From: Bryopsis sp. KO-2023
Taxonomy: Eukaryota; Chlorophyta; Ulvophyceae; Bryopsidales; Bryopsidaceae
Reading direction: 5' to 3'
Assembly (NCBI GenBank): GCA_030272585.1
Contig: BSYQ01000004.1
Span: forward strand, 5,022,001-5,086,000
Length of the DNA stretch: 64,000 nt
The notes under the pieces were generated by a model that searched no databases, was not told where the DNA came from, and saw only the letters and a list, made by a program, of their open reading frames with translations. Position numbers and translations under genes: made by a program. This document shows, piece by piece, positions 21,301-34,470 of the stretch (position 1 is its first letter; each line of letters starts with the position of its first letter).

Positions 21301-24300
21301 AGTGTACTTCAAAGGACACATACTTTTCTCAACTCCAGCAGAAAAGGTCGAAGAGCATGATTTGGTGGTACCATTTGGTCACGTCGTGAAGGTAGAGACA
21401 CTCCCTCCATTGCGGTCCGGATAGACCTGTATTGAACGTCGACCCACAGATAGTGGTGTTCGAATGAAAAGTGGACTGCAGATATTGATGCAACGCCAGT
21501 TCAACCTGTTATTTTGATTTGCGTTTTCTCAGGTCCATATCTCGGCAGACAGCTGCTCGGCAGAGCTCTTCGGCTACTTGACTCCACCATGGTGTCGCTT
21601 GCCTAACACGGATGTTCCACGATACTTGTGTATTCAATCAACCGGCAGAATTCACGAAGCGTTTCTGCAGAGGCGACACTTCCCAGCTGGGAAACCACAC
21701 TGTGTCGAGATTCCCCACTCTGAATATTTGGCCTGCCAAAAAGCTGTGCTGTCTCCTATTTCAAGTGTAAGTGCTCACTGAGACTGGACTAAAAATTTGA
21801 TCCCTGTCTACTTCGGATGATTTGTGTTTCTTTTGCTTTTTTTTTTTGTTGTTTTTTTTATGGCAACACCTTGGAATTCTCAATTTGCAGGTGCAAGTGA
21901 CATCTGAAGGACCTGCCACATCAGAAGACCACGCTCTGCTGGCGGCGCAATTCAGTTTCAAGAAATACATTACAAAGGATTGGTTTACTATTTATGGTCC
22001 TTACGGAGCCAAGATAGAATCTATCTACCCCTCAACACTGGAGGGCACATACTATCTAGATGTTGGACTGCATTTTCCGTATGGAAAGGCGAAAGTAAGT
22101 GAATCTCTTGCTTCGATTACGCTTGATTGGATCTGGAAAAGCAAGCCGTTTTCGACAGATATTTTAAACATTTTTTTTGTTATCAACGTAGGTTTGCTTC
22201 AATCATCACTATTTGAAGGATATCAGAATGTACCCTGCTGGGTGCTTGGAGATAACCAAGAAGAATATCACGGTGCGCTCTCACCCTGTTTAGAGGTCTT
22301 TCTTCAATTTGCCACTCTGAAAAAAGAGAACATACTCTCCTCACCGTATGGAAAAATGGATTCTTGTTACCAACTTCGAGAATACAAGAGATATAAGCCG
22401 TTGTCGTGTTCGCTTTAGGGATCTGTAACCGTGAGCAGCAGTGGAGCACAGCTGTCTCCCTTGGAAATTGCACTGCCCGTCTCTCCAGCCATCAGCACTG
22501 GCGTCCACATAAAAGACCCCAAACGAGTTGTCATCACACGGCTTGGAGATAGAAGCCACCTCCACAACGAGGCAGCACGCGAATATTACAGGCTTGCGGA
22601 CGAGGCGTTCGATCACGAGAAAGAAGTCAGGAGGCATGGCAAAAAGAAGTCAATCTTCGATGTGTTCACGGATGGGTTTCACTCGATCATGTCTGAACAA
22701 CAAGGACCCACAGCGGCGATCGATACTCGACTGAAACACTATCATGACTACCACTCGGCACCATCTACCACAAAAAAAGGACACGGCAGCATGCTGAAGA
22801 ACTTCGGTTGGGAGGGGCTGGAAGGATCGGCCATCGATGATGCCCTCAGGAGTTTGGCATTGACAAAGGATCCTTCTGAAAGTCTCCCGACTGTTCTGCA
22901 TGATTTGGGATTTGTTTTGAACCACGACACAGTTAGTGGGGGAATTCTGGGATATGATGGGCTTCTCACTTGCTTGGATTACGCCAAAACAGACGACGGC
23001 CTCGGCGTCAATACAGTTCGTTTGCTGCTCTGTTCGCACCTTCCCGAGTTTTTACGCCCATCCCTTATTCGGCTGCTTTTGGAGAAAAAACACATCATCA
23101 TTGAGCCTGAGGAGGTTCTGAGCGCCGTGCTACCAAATAAGTCGAGTGCTGAGCGAGTTCTGGACCATCCAATCTACCAAGCAATGATACAAGAGCTGTT
23201 CAACAGGTGTCTCGCTTTTGCAGTAGAGGGCGAGGAACAATACATTGACTACGAGGGCTGCTTGCGCCCTGCAGGCTTTGTGTTCGACAAGAACAGCGCG
23301 TTGGTCAAAGTGACACCAGCGTGGATTGATATTCTGGATTGCCTTGAATATGCTCGATCTTCTGGAGACTATGACGACAGGGACTTCCGATTCGATTTGC
23401 GGAAGTTATCTCAGTGTCGCGTTCAGCCCATCCCCGCGACAATGGCAGCACACTTTTCATCCAAGACATACCTACAAATCATCGATATAGCCCAGCTGAT
23501 TTTCCCCAGAAGCGTCACTGGGAAGCTCGAGAGCATAGCGATAGAGGGCGACGCTGTGCTGGGGGACACGCTGAAGCATGTTTTACTGGAGATCAAACAC
23601 GCGCTTTGCAGCGAACCAGCGGACTCCTGTTTAACAGATTTCGGCATCATTATCAACAACAACAAAATTCAAGGGGCTCCAGCGGTTTTCAGAAAACTCA
23701 TAGCCACCCTTTTGAATTCAATTGTCGCCCTGGACATTGGGGAGGACAAGACCTACTACGTCCGTGTGCAGGTAAGGTCCATTTGATGCCTCGCTATCTT
23801 TAATTTGGGATGAATCCCCTGGTGATCAGATATCTTTTGGACTAAGAAAAGTTGGGTAGATTGGTCAATAATAGACCAAAACAGGACCTAATAATTTAAG
23901 TATGTCACTGCAATAAAAAGTAGAAAGTATGATCGATCAAGCTCGCTTTGTTTCCCACTTGCAGAGGATGTTCAACGCCAACCTCCCAATCCAGCATCTC
24001 GCGTCCCTGGAACCAAAGATACTTGTCAAGCTGATATCCCATTACGCGTATGTTGGAACAAGGCTGAATGACGCTGCCTTGAAAGAAGTGAAACAGCTGG
24101 TGTTGGAACGTGGACAGCACGGCGAGAGATACCAGTATGATAACCTGAAAGATCCTGCCAAACAACACGACGAGCCATTTTACCTGCTACAGGTATAGTT
24201 AGCGCCTTTTGGCTGGATTCCTGCTGCGAGTTGTATTCCTGAATTGTACTTGAGGCATTTTTTTTTCCCCGTTGCGGCAGGCAATTTATCCTTTCATTCA

Positions 24301-26599
24301 CGACACCTTGCCTCTGCGCGATGTGGTCCTTGGTATGTTTGCGACGAATTTGTGCCCGCAAGGAATGCGAACCGAAACAGGTAAGTGTCAATTGATGCCA
24401 CAAGAAGTTACTGCGATCCGTATCAGAAAAATAAGACTTACCTCGTTTCGCTTCAGGGGCAAAAATCATCAATCAAGTGCTTCGCGCTGATGAATCCCAG
24501 CGCAACACGAAGATTTACGGGGTTGAGTTGGCTGCCGGCAAAGTCCCATATGTGTGTTCGTCGGGATGGAACGACATCTGGGAGGTCTTGGAGAAAGCTC
24601 ACAGCAGCAAGCAAGGCGGGAAGCCATTCGATTCCAGCATCCCATTCCATTTTCAAGGGAGAAAACTGCAGAAGGCGTATCAAGAGACGAGATATGAGTT
24701 TGAAAGTGATATCCTCTGTGTCAACGGCTACGTTGAGTTCGACCATTGCACTGCAATTGCGAAGTCCACAGGCGTCGATATAGCGGAGAACTTGGGGGTT
24801 GATACTCCTGAAATCGACACGATAGAGGAGCTAGTCACGAGCGATTTGGCGGGGTTCCTGCAGGTACGTGTGTTTCATGACAGCCGGTTCTGCTGGACCA
24901 CTTGCCGTGCGCTGTGGAACCACCACTGAGAATCACATCTGGGTCTTTGCTTCAGGCTCTAACAGTGAACCAAGCGGATTGCTTGGAGCTGAATTGCGAG
25001 GGAATACCTTTGTGCTTGGATCAAGTCGGGCTGAAGTTTGCTGATGACAATTGTCGGAGTGTTGCGGGGGCGACGCCGGACTTCTTTTCCTTCGTCAGCT
25101 GTGCCTTCGTCTCGGAACAACCCGCGTCAGAGCTTCAATTCGATGTGCACCAATTCTTGCAGTGTATCGTCGACCAGGCCGAGATCGGGGATGTTGCTGC
25201 CTTGGCACTCGCGGCCCGTTTGTCAGGTGAGCTCAAACCTTATGGCCCGATTCAGAATCGACAACGATTGAATTACAATTGGATATGGATACTTTCAATA
25301 TTCCGTATGGAAGCTGAGCCTGTGGAGCGATGGTGCAGGGGGCGACAATCGACCAGTCTCTGCAAAGAGATTGCTCCAAATCTGGCCAATGTTTATATGC
25401 TTATCGCGATGTGGCCTTGGGAAGACGTGTGCCCTTCTGCACGAGATAGCCCTGGAACTGCAGGACTTTGAAAGAGAGTCGGATACTGGAGCCCTTGACT
25501 TAACACTGGCATCTTTTTCGTGCAGTCCTGACGCCTACTCCAGTATACTGTTCCAGCTTCAAAGGTATGTACACAAGGCACTCGATTTATCTGCAGCGAA
25601 TCCTGTCTCCTGGGAGCTGTATCAACACAAGGAAATGAACTGTGCCACAGGGTAAAAGGGATGAAAAGCCATGCTGGAAAAAGCTTGGATGGGGTTCCCC
25701 ATAACGACGCCAGGCTGAACAGCTGCTTGGAGTCTCTCCGTGTTTCACAGGGAGAGCTTCTCAAGTGCGGTATCAAAACGATCGCGAACGTCAACGATGG
25801 AGCCGACATGACAGTCTCCAACTTGCCGCTGCTGGCATGTTTAGCGTGCAGTTTGGATCGATACTTCGGTGAAGGGTACGACATACAAGTCGAAGATGAC
25901 GACTTGGCCGAAGCTGGAACGGAGTTCTTGGGAGTGATATCGTTACCAGAGGCAGTGATCGACCCCGCTGAAACTCACCACATGCTTGCGGAGTCCTTCG
26001 GTCGCAAGAATGAACGCACACGTCTCGACCTGGTTCGTTTTCTTCTGGAAAACGTCAACATGTTCTATTACGAGGTCGATTCCAATCCGGGTCTGGCGTC
26101 GAGGCCGGCTGAATACAACGACGCGTTCAACAAGGTTATGCACTTCACCGTTTCCTTCCACAAGAAAGTATCTGATGGTGGGCTGCCGCCAGTCGACGCA
26201 GCTATCCTTTCAGCGCTGTTGCATCACATGCGACCCCTGGAGGCGTTGAGAAACCATGAAAGCAACTCAGCCGTGTTTTTGGGCTCCATGCTCGGTTCTA
26301 CCTTCCGTCCGTGTGCTTATGGAAGCACTTGCAGCCCTGACATATCCCTTGCACAGAACAAATACTTGCCGTTTTTGCAAACTTTGAATCGGGGAGGAAA
26401 CGAGGAGCTGTCCCCTGAAATGTTTCAAGCACTGGGCGATATTCTGAACTATGTCGACTTGTCAACGGAAGACATGCTGCAGCTGCTGGGGTTGGATTTT
26501 GGCAAGATCGGGAAGGATGCTGCAGATGGGCTTCATGCTCTGTTCCCTGCCATTGAAAAGCTGGTCGGGGCGAACGACGGCGGCGGATCTCTTTTTTGA
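18303..26599 (+). CDS. Large secreted protein with a fucolectin/discoidin-like (FTP, F5/8C) domain
   Basis: Twenty-one exons give 1802 residues in one frame: 18303-18356, 18581-18638, 19282-19309, 19335-19395, 19529-19701, 19799-19965, 20055-20242, 20348-20518, 20600-20692, 20950-21144, 21224-21391, 21533-21766, 21891-22094, 22192-22272, 22419-23771, 23965-24192, 24281-24380, 24457-24863, 24956-25226, 25339-25564, 25651-26599. Exon 1 encodes a signal peptide (MNKKAVAVAVIAIVAFRV). Residues about 250-385 resemble a fucolectin/F5-8 type C lectin domain: REPWITLDLGRFAYVD, then FELRIGNS, then FGRYVTLRR and LSVCEF. Residues about 390-620 hold short Cys-containing segments with recurring (F/P)YG or PFG turns. 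The C-terminal two thirds, including one 451-codon exon, match nothing I know. No transmembrane segment or GPI signal is evident. Likely a cell-surface or extracellular carbohydrate-binding protein. Exons 2-5 and the start of exon 20 are the weakest parts. Confidence 0.7.
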
Positions 26600-27341
26600 G
26601 GAGGAGAAATTGATTTTCTTTTCGTGAAGATCAGTAATAGTGTGCACGCTTCTGCGGCACAACCACGTGTAACGAAACACGTCTGGTGTTTTTTCTGTTT
26701 TGTTTTGGGACCGTACTCACAGTCTTCAATACAACAGTGGCATAAGGTTGCCCTCAAACCCACAGATCTTCCCCAAGAATGCTGAGTTTGGATCAAGACA
26801 GCTATCTTGATCTTGATCTTGGCTGCAGCCAGTCGGACCACCACCACTGAGTACTGGCATCCCATTATACCAGTTCCACTGAGGTCATTAATCCACAATG
26901 TCTCATATCAATCAGAACAATACAGCTGGGTCCATATTCTTGCGAAACAAAAGAGTGTTTTGAGAAGCAATCCTTTACATAGAGCTACCCAAGCAACAGA
27001 ACAGGACACCATCCAATCTCTTCCGAGAAATCTTAAATCTTAATTCGAGAGAGTGGCTTGACACGCACCACTCTGCCCCCAGATGATTGTCCAACGAACA
27101 GTCATTATAAGAATTGGCACAGATTCTGGGATCCAAATTCCCATAACAATAACTACCTAACCCCTCACCCGCTCAAAACCTACACAACAATAATCTCAAA
27201 ACAGCCACCTGGATCCCCTAAGAATCAAACTGACATTTAAAAAACTGGATTCATGTGTGTGTATATATGTATATAAATGTATTCGTATATATCTGAATAA
27301 CCATCCGAAAAACTGTACACTGTATTATTAGCCTTTTTTTT
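26600..27341. other. Intergenic region between convergent genes
   Basis: About 740 bp between the lectin stop (26599) and the stop of the pantothenate kinase gene on the other strand (27342). Contains a TATATG-rich stretch near 27260-27295 and no exon that I can support. Confidence 0.5.
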
Positions 27342-30300
27342 TCAATCTGCTACCCCTTTCTCGTAAACGCAAACGCAGTCGTACAAATTTCCATTGAACA
27401 AATTCTCAGCAATTCGTCGTGTTTTTATCATGGCAAGTTTCAGGGAGTCGCATTTGAAACGTGCATGAAAATTGGTATGGATGGCCCGACCCATGCCATC
27501 CACCACCACCAGGTCAGTCCCTGGAGTGGATTTCGCCAACTGCCCACTGATCCGTCGGAAGTCCAAGCAGGGGCTCCCAGAACCGCTTTCCACGACAAAG
27601 AGTCTAGGGCGTGGGGAATGGCTTCCCGTCTGCTGGCAAAGGACGAGCAAATGATATCTCAGCAGCCAACCTCATGTGAACATTATCGGCATTAATGCGG
27701 TTGGGGTTTAGTTCGAGAGGTATGTAATTCAAATCTGTGGTTGGACGATTGGAGAGTAGTGGGTGGGGTGGAAAGTGTGAGGACGGGTATATGAACAGCT
27801 CATTGATTGAGACTTGAAATACGCCCCAGGTGTTGGTTGTTTTTTTTGTGTTTTTTTGTTTTTTTTCGTTCCGAATTTCTTTACAATGGGGTTACAGTCA
27901 TAGCAACCAATACATGCAGGTTTTTTTTTCTCTGTTTTTCTCTCTGCTTCATATATACAGAAAGATTCATAAGATAAGTACTCACCGAAGCAGGTGATTC
28001 TACTTCTGCCAGGTCCGAAAGGTCTCCAGTGGATGGAACGTACGGCACTCCAGGGTACTGAGGCACCCCATCGTGGCGACCATCCACAGACTCCCCTCCG
28101 GAAGCCCAGGCAGCCGAAATGATATCGCAATGCTCTGCAGCTTTCCCGACGACCTCACAGAGTTCCCAGGTCGTAATGTCGTTGATGGCTGGCAGCGAAT
28201 TCGCCACCAGCACCACTTCGCATCCAAATTTGAGAAATTCTCTTGCAAGGGGAATCATGCCCAAGACGATATCGGCCCCGGCATTGTCCACGAACATCAT
28301 GACTCTACGATAAGGGAGTTTCTTTGGAACTGTTTTCCCAACCCCACCAATGCATACACAACAAACCCTTGTCACTCTTGGCAAAATTATTGGCAGGACA
28401 GGGGAGTACAAGGGAAAAGAATTGTTGGTGGCAGCTTTCGAGAAACTCTTCTTTACCTCCCAATTGAACCAAGAGGATAAAACTGGGGATAGGTAGGTAG
28501 CATCCCTGCTTTTTGCAGGATGGCCAGCAACAACATAACTAGGCAGAAAACGTGAAAAAGAAAATCCAACACAGTTGTGGGAAGAGGCACCACCAACCTT
28601 GATCATCGCCAAACACATTTCTTTCAAAATCGTCGTACGAGTCCACTCTCCAAGGCCGTTTCGACAGATTTTTCCTGGCATCTTTGTATATGGACAAAAT
28701 CGTCCCTTCTTTGTATTGCGCTATGCACTCCTGAGAACCCCAGTCAAAGATGTTTGCCGCAAGGGCACCTTCAACCAGAGCCAACAGCCGCTGCCTGGGT
28801 TTCATCCCATCCAGTTCTTTCAGCAAATCTGGAAGCACCTGCAGAGCTGTGTCGTTTTCCCGCTCCTTTTCCAGCCTTTGATCAGCAACAGGCACAGAAA
28901 AAAAAAATCAGAAAAAAAAAACGTAGCAGCTAAGAAACTGAAACAGTGATGTTCAAAACACACATACACTTATACACTTGTGTGAATATAATCAGGCAGA
29001 CATAATGCCCCCCCTTGCAGTAAAAAAAAAGAGACCGTGCTGACCTGTACAGCGAAAGGTCCTCCAATACATTTACGCGTTGAACTACCACTCAAATGAT
29101 ATGTCTTCAGGGCAAAATCTAAATCTAAAACAATCCTTCCCACCAGGTAGAACAATTCATTAATTCATTATCAATTCATTATTTATTTGTTGAGGTTCCA
29201 TACACTCCTTCATACCTATACACATCCATGAACTCGAATTCGCGTAGGCACAGCTCCCTCATTTCCAGGAGATCAGCAAGTCCTTTCAGGCCATAAGCCT
29301 CCATATCCAATTTACTCAAATGGGCACCCAGGGCTAAGGCGAAAGCTTGGCCTCTCCTCTGTGCGGATTCGCTGCCGTTTTCGCTGGCAATCGCTTTCTC
29401 CACAACGGTTGGAATCTGTTCTTTCAAAATATTGACCCAGAACCTCCGCTCCTCCGCACAGGAATTGATGTCGATCGTATTGGGCTCATAGCTGTCCAGA
29501 AAACATGACAGAGAAAAAGTTTGGTCAGCACAGAAATAAACAGCCATCTTGAATATTGGAGTCGTTTGGGGAACTTATTCAATTGCACATTTCCTTTGTT
29601 TGCAATAAGACTGGAGCATAAACCCTGGAGCTCCAACAGGCGAAATTGAATGGAAGAATTGGTTCACTCTTTATTATTGGACAAGAATCCTCACCAGTTC
29701 CATATAAATTTTGATTAAAATGAGACATGTATGCCCGAATGCCCAACCCAAACGTCAGAAGAGGCTGTCATACCTTTCTTTTCCAAGTACCCTACCTTTC
29801 CGGATCCGCGAGCAATGGAAAGGTTCGATGGGAGGGTTTGAAATGCAGCACGCCCACATGGAGGTCCAACTTCTGAGTGTTGGGAGAAACCGGTTGGTCA
29901 GACATGCTGACATCCGGCACAGAGGAGGAAGCTTGAGAGTCCTTGGCGGCGGCCTCAGCGGCTGCAGCCGTTCCGAATTGAACGAATTTTTCCACCCAAG
30001 AAACCTTCCCTGTGATATCGCAGATCGCTGGGCCCTTCACGTAACCTCCCGCGAAAGGAGCACCCATCGTGTAAAGCTCCTTGAAATGAGTCTGGACTTG
30101 CTGAGGAATCACCAGGAATATGTGAAGAAAAACACACACACAACATGTTGAAAAAACACTGTGAAGCTGAATCAACAGTGATTGTGTTTTTTTAAAGCTT
30201 TTCTTGATGCTGTTGGGGGATGGGTTTTTTTTATGCTTTTTTTTACCTAAATAAGGAGAAATTGTTTAGAAACAGCTCTGCAAGATCAAATAGTTTGAAG

Positions 30301-33300
30301 CCTGTAAGGGCATCGTGTGTTTGTTACCTATCATAAAATTTTGCATTGCACTATAATTGGCATTGACATGAACACAAATGAATTCGAATGCAGACGCATT
30401 AGAAAAAAGCCGGGTTTTTTATTGTTAGAGTGGTGGTATCACTTCTATGCATAGTGGGGGTCGAGCTCAAAATTATAAAAAAAACAACAAAAAAAAACAA
30501 CGAAAAGATTTGCAAACACATACCTTCATGGATCGGCTGGACCGATGAAGCCGGGGGGGAGGAGTGATTGGATGGACTTTCAAAAAAGCACCCATTGCAC
30601 CCAAAAAACCCTCATGCCGAAGAAACAAAGCATCCATGGAACCCTAACAAGAAGAAAGAAAAAAAAAATACCCCACACGAGTCAGTTACCAAGAACTACA
30701 GCAATCCAACGACGACGAGAAATAATTTCATATCGAGGTTGCCTTTCGACTTGCAGCAATCAAACTCACTTTCGTCCAGAAGCGAATGGCAAAGGAAATG
30801 GTATCCATCGTGTAAGGATGCCCACGGATAAAAAAACCTCCGAATATGATTCTCTTCAGGCCGTAACGCATGGCATTCAGATAGGCCAGGTGTCCGATGT
30901 TATATGACACCATTCGGCAAAGGGCCAGGGCGATATCGGCAGGACTGTAGTCTTCCAGGTCCTTGTCTTGACCGACCACCTTTCCGAAACTGCTGGCAAT
31001 GGTGTCGGCAGCCAGGCCTATCTGAGCGTAGTCTCGCCCTCCATAGATATCCCCAACCAGCATGTCGACCTGGAACCCATGAAATGTCACGAAAAGATGC
31101 TTAGAAAAATTGAAATTCCCATTCAAAAGTTTTCCCACCAACTCAAATCAGGGTATCTCAAATCAACCATCAACTTAACTTCACAGGAAACACAACAAAC
31201 TACTTTCTAGAAAATTTTACGCAACCAACACGCTGTCTGTTTCGATTGACAGGGAATGAAAGAGAAAGTGTTGTCAGGTCAAGCTACTGATTTGAAATGT
31301 CGAGCAATATGGAAAAAAACATATACAATTTTTTTTCCAGCTTTTCGTAGGACCAGGAAACTTCCAACGAAATGGCCTTTTGCTCAAATGGATTCAATGT
31401 AGGCACCACAAAAATATCTGAAGTGTTTGTTTGATTCACCACCCAAGATGAACGATAAGTGCCACAAACATGCAACATATCAAAATTATTGTATTAACAC
31501 TAATAATAAGAATATAATTAGTCTTGAACACTTCCACAATCTGGGCATTCTGGAAATTGATTTGGAAACTCCATCATAGAAACTCCACTAAGCTGTGACT
31601 CATACTGTCGACCACAATTTTCCATGGATAGTCGGGGTTTTTATTCATCCAGCGATAAATCCGATATCTTTGGATATCTTTCTAATCCACTGAAGTCTGT
31701 GGTCCAACACCACCAGTGCCTCGAAGAAATATATTCATACGAATGCAAAATTCATACCAAAATTCCTTGCGTATATTCTAAAATGTATATGCGCAAACAA
31801 TCCATCCGCACTAAGGTCACCACAAACAAAAAGTATAATTGTGGTCTGTGGCTTTTCGAAATGGCGTTTGCTTACAGTCTTGTTGTCTCCCTTCATGCTG
31901 AGCTCCAACATTTCGTCGAAGTTTTTCACTTTCGTCAAAAGCCGGCAGAGACCCCAAAAAGTGCCTCCACCCAGACTGCTCCCGCTCACCCTCTCATGCT
32001 GCCCCTCTCCATCCACTTTCACGATGCTGACTCCAGAGCCAATGTTCACCAACAAATAGGGGTACAGATCCGAGTCATCTATAAAAAAAAACGTAAAGAA
32101 AAAACATAAAAAAAACGAAAAAAAAAAAAAACGTAGAAAAAAAAAACGTAAAAAAAATTTTAAAAAACAAATGTCAGGTGTGGTGGTATTACTAAACCCG
32201 GTTTTCCTGAACTGACTATTCTTATTTTTCTTTCATGGATGGGTGTCAATTGTGTTCTGGACGCACCTGTGACCCTCAAGTAAGAAGAGACACCGCTCTG
32301 AAAGGTGAACGCTTCATCCGGAATGGTTTTCAAAAAGAAATTGCATCCAGCCACGAGGCAATCCATTTCGTCGCTCTTTTCCAACACCAAACCCAGTTTT
32401 TCTCTGAACACATCGGCAAAACGATGGGCTCCACCTCCGGTGGCCACCACCCTCGTTTTCTCTTCCGGGTCGTTTTTGATGTGGAGGCCTTTGTCTTGGA
32501 TGAAAGCCAGCGCATCGTTGAGTCGGCTGGTTTCGAATTTGACGAAGTGTAGTCGTCCTGAAGGGCATTGCAAAAATGAATATGTATAGATTTCTGGCCA
32601 GCACACGTAGAGACATGCAGATGATTGATTGAAAAAATGGAAATAAAAACACCCCTAGTCCCATATGAGATCAGAACCTGAGCCAAAGATAGGGTAGAAA
32701 AGTGGTTTGTAGCTGGATCACTATAATATACAAAAAAAAATTGCCAGAGGACATTTACAGCATCTGTTTTTCTTATTGTTCATCAGACACAATTTCAATT
32801 TCAATTTCATTTTTTAAAAATTTAATTTAATTTTTTTTTGGTAGTACTGTTGGCAGGCAATGGATATTAATGTGGTTTCTGATTTCCGGACCTTTACGTT
32901 GATATTGCACACGATTGCCCCCTCTCCTAAAAAAAACCCAAGTCCATTTTTCAGCTCACCTCCTTTGCCATTTCCATTTGGTAGCTTCACAGATTTGTGC
33001 CCGGAGGATGAATCCGTTGAAAAATACACCAATTTTATCAAGGATCCTCCGATATCAATTGCGATATGGTTCACATAATCAGGGCTCTGGTATGGCAGGA
33101 CAATGCTTGGAGCACTCCGCCTCACACCTGAAAATATGTCAGAACATGTCACCAACTCGAAACAAGAAATACTATATGGATATATATACTATAATATATA
33201 TTATATGTATATATGCATATATTTATTTATTATATAAATGAATAATCCCCCCCCTCCTCCCCCGGGTGTGCTAGTCTTGATGTCTTTGCGAAGCGATTGG

Positions 33301-33904
33301 AGTATCCCCCTCAAACCAAGAAAGCAAACAGGTGAAGGATGAGTTTTTTTGGAAGTCTATGTTGGGGCAATTTGAAAATCTAATTTGAGTAATATTGTTT
33401 TGGTTTCCTACTCCCATTATTATTAATTAATCTTGAAGACAAAAAAAGTCTCAGCAACGAGTGTTCAGAATCTCCCGACGAATCTACTACGTGCGAATCG
33501 CCGTTTTCAATGGAAAACGCGAAGCGACAAACGCAACCCCCCGAGAGGATCGCAACGCCACCCCCCCTCGGTTCACAAAACTCTTGTCCTAAGTTCAGCA
33601 AATTCGCCAGCCTGGTTCCGAAGGAATCTAACACCACAACGTTACCAACCGCCATCAAGATATCAGCGAATACCCTTCTAGCGTTCACGCGGCCCCCTAT
33701 TCCACCCCCGTCGTTACAATTCTGGGAAAATCGTCCGCACCACCCAATCAACGCACCTGCTATGACGTTCCTGTTGAGGCTTTCTCGACTGATCTCCGCC
33801 CCAGTCAAGTCCAACGAGCTGCCAAACTCCAGAGAAGAGGACTCTGCTGCTTTTTGGAAGACATGCGTCGCGGCCTCTGAAGAAGAAGCTGGCTCTTTCT
33901 CCAT
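27342..33904 (-). CDS. PANK4: Bifunctional pantothenate kinase / DUF89 phosphatase (PANK4 or plant PANK2 type)
   Basis: Eleven exons read leftward: 33904-33757, 33127-32960, 32557-32267, 32078-31876, 31069-30770, 30643-30524, 30100-29796, 29491-29216, 28875-28598, 28329-27986 and 27629-27342, giving 906 residues. The N-terminal half is a eukaryotic (type II) pantothenate kinase: DIGGS (74-78), [55 protein letters not shown] and [12 protein letters not shown]. It makes 4'-phosphopantothenate, the first step to CoA. The C-terminal half is a DUF89 metal-dependent phosphatase ([10 protein letters not shown] with Asp711, Asn712 and then Asp747; [14 protein letters not shown]), which in PANK4 acts on phosphopantetheine and damaged forms. 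Glu169 and Arg232 align with the kinase residues that are replaced in vertebrate PANK4, so the kinase half is probably active, as in plant PANK2. The start is supported by a strong donor (AG|GTGCGT) and phase. Confidence 0.88.
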
Positions 33905-34463
33905 CACTGACGTCTGGAGAGTATCCTTTAAAAAAACCCTTCGACTCAAGGATGTGGTGATTGTGTCAGATGACCAGATTGGAGCGGATCATTCCCCCTT
34001 GGGCACCTCGTTTGAGTTCTCGCCACGAGGGAAGGGAAGGAATGAAGTAAGCCTCGGTGTAGAATGGGCAATTCTGCGCCTGCCCTTGCCGCATACTTCC
34101 CGAAAAGACGGCGCGTAGAATTTCCAAGCAAACGCGTTGATTCCACGTGCAAGCTTAATGCGCATGTCCCGACTGTGGTGGTTTTATTATTACACAAGTC
34201 CGTTTCTACAAACAATGAATGAACTGTGGTGGTTTTTGTGGCGTCTTTCAGGATGGTAGTTCGTTCTCTTTCAAGATCTTCTGCTGGCCACCCTTTCACA
34301 GCTCGACGATTTGTGGCCGATGGTGTGATTGTCGGTTGCTCGCTTGTGCGTCCTTTCGGAGGAATGCGGCTTGCGTTTTGAGAGACCGGTTTGCTCCACT
34401 CGCTGAACATGGTGGTGCGGAGTTATTACGATTGACATGAATGTACTGGTGGTTGGACCACCC
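33905..34463. promoter_or_regulatory. Left part of a divergent intergenic space
   Basis: About 560 bp between the PANK start and the foldback element. Together with 42603-42665 on the far side of the element it would have been about 630 bp between two divergent start codons before the insertion. A minus-strand ORF (33946-34410) covers it but lacks domain support. Confidence 0.5.
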
Positions 34464-34470
34464 CAAGTCC
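34464..34470. repeat. Target-site duplication, left copy
   Basis: CAAGTCC directly before the left arm, repeated directly after the right arm. Confidence 0.7.

Noticed and set aside
33946-34410. Minus-strand frame of 154 codons upstream of the PANK start
   Set aside because: Low-complexity Thr/Arg-rich sequence and no junction in phase with PANK exon 2; the start at 33904 with a strong donor explains the gene better.
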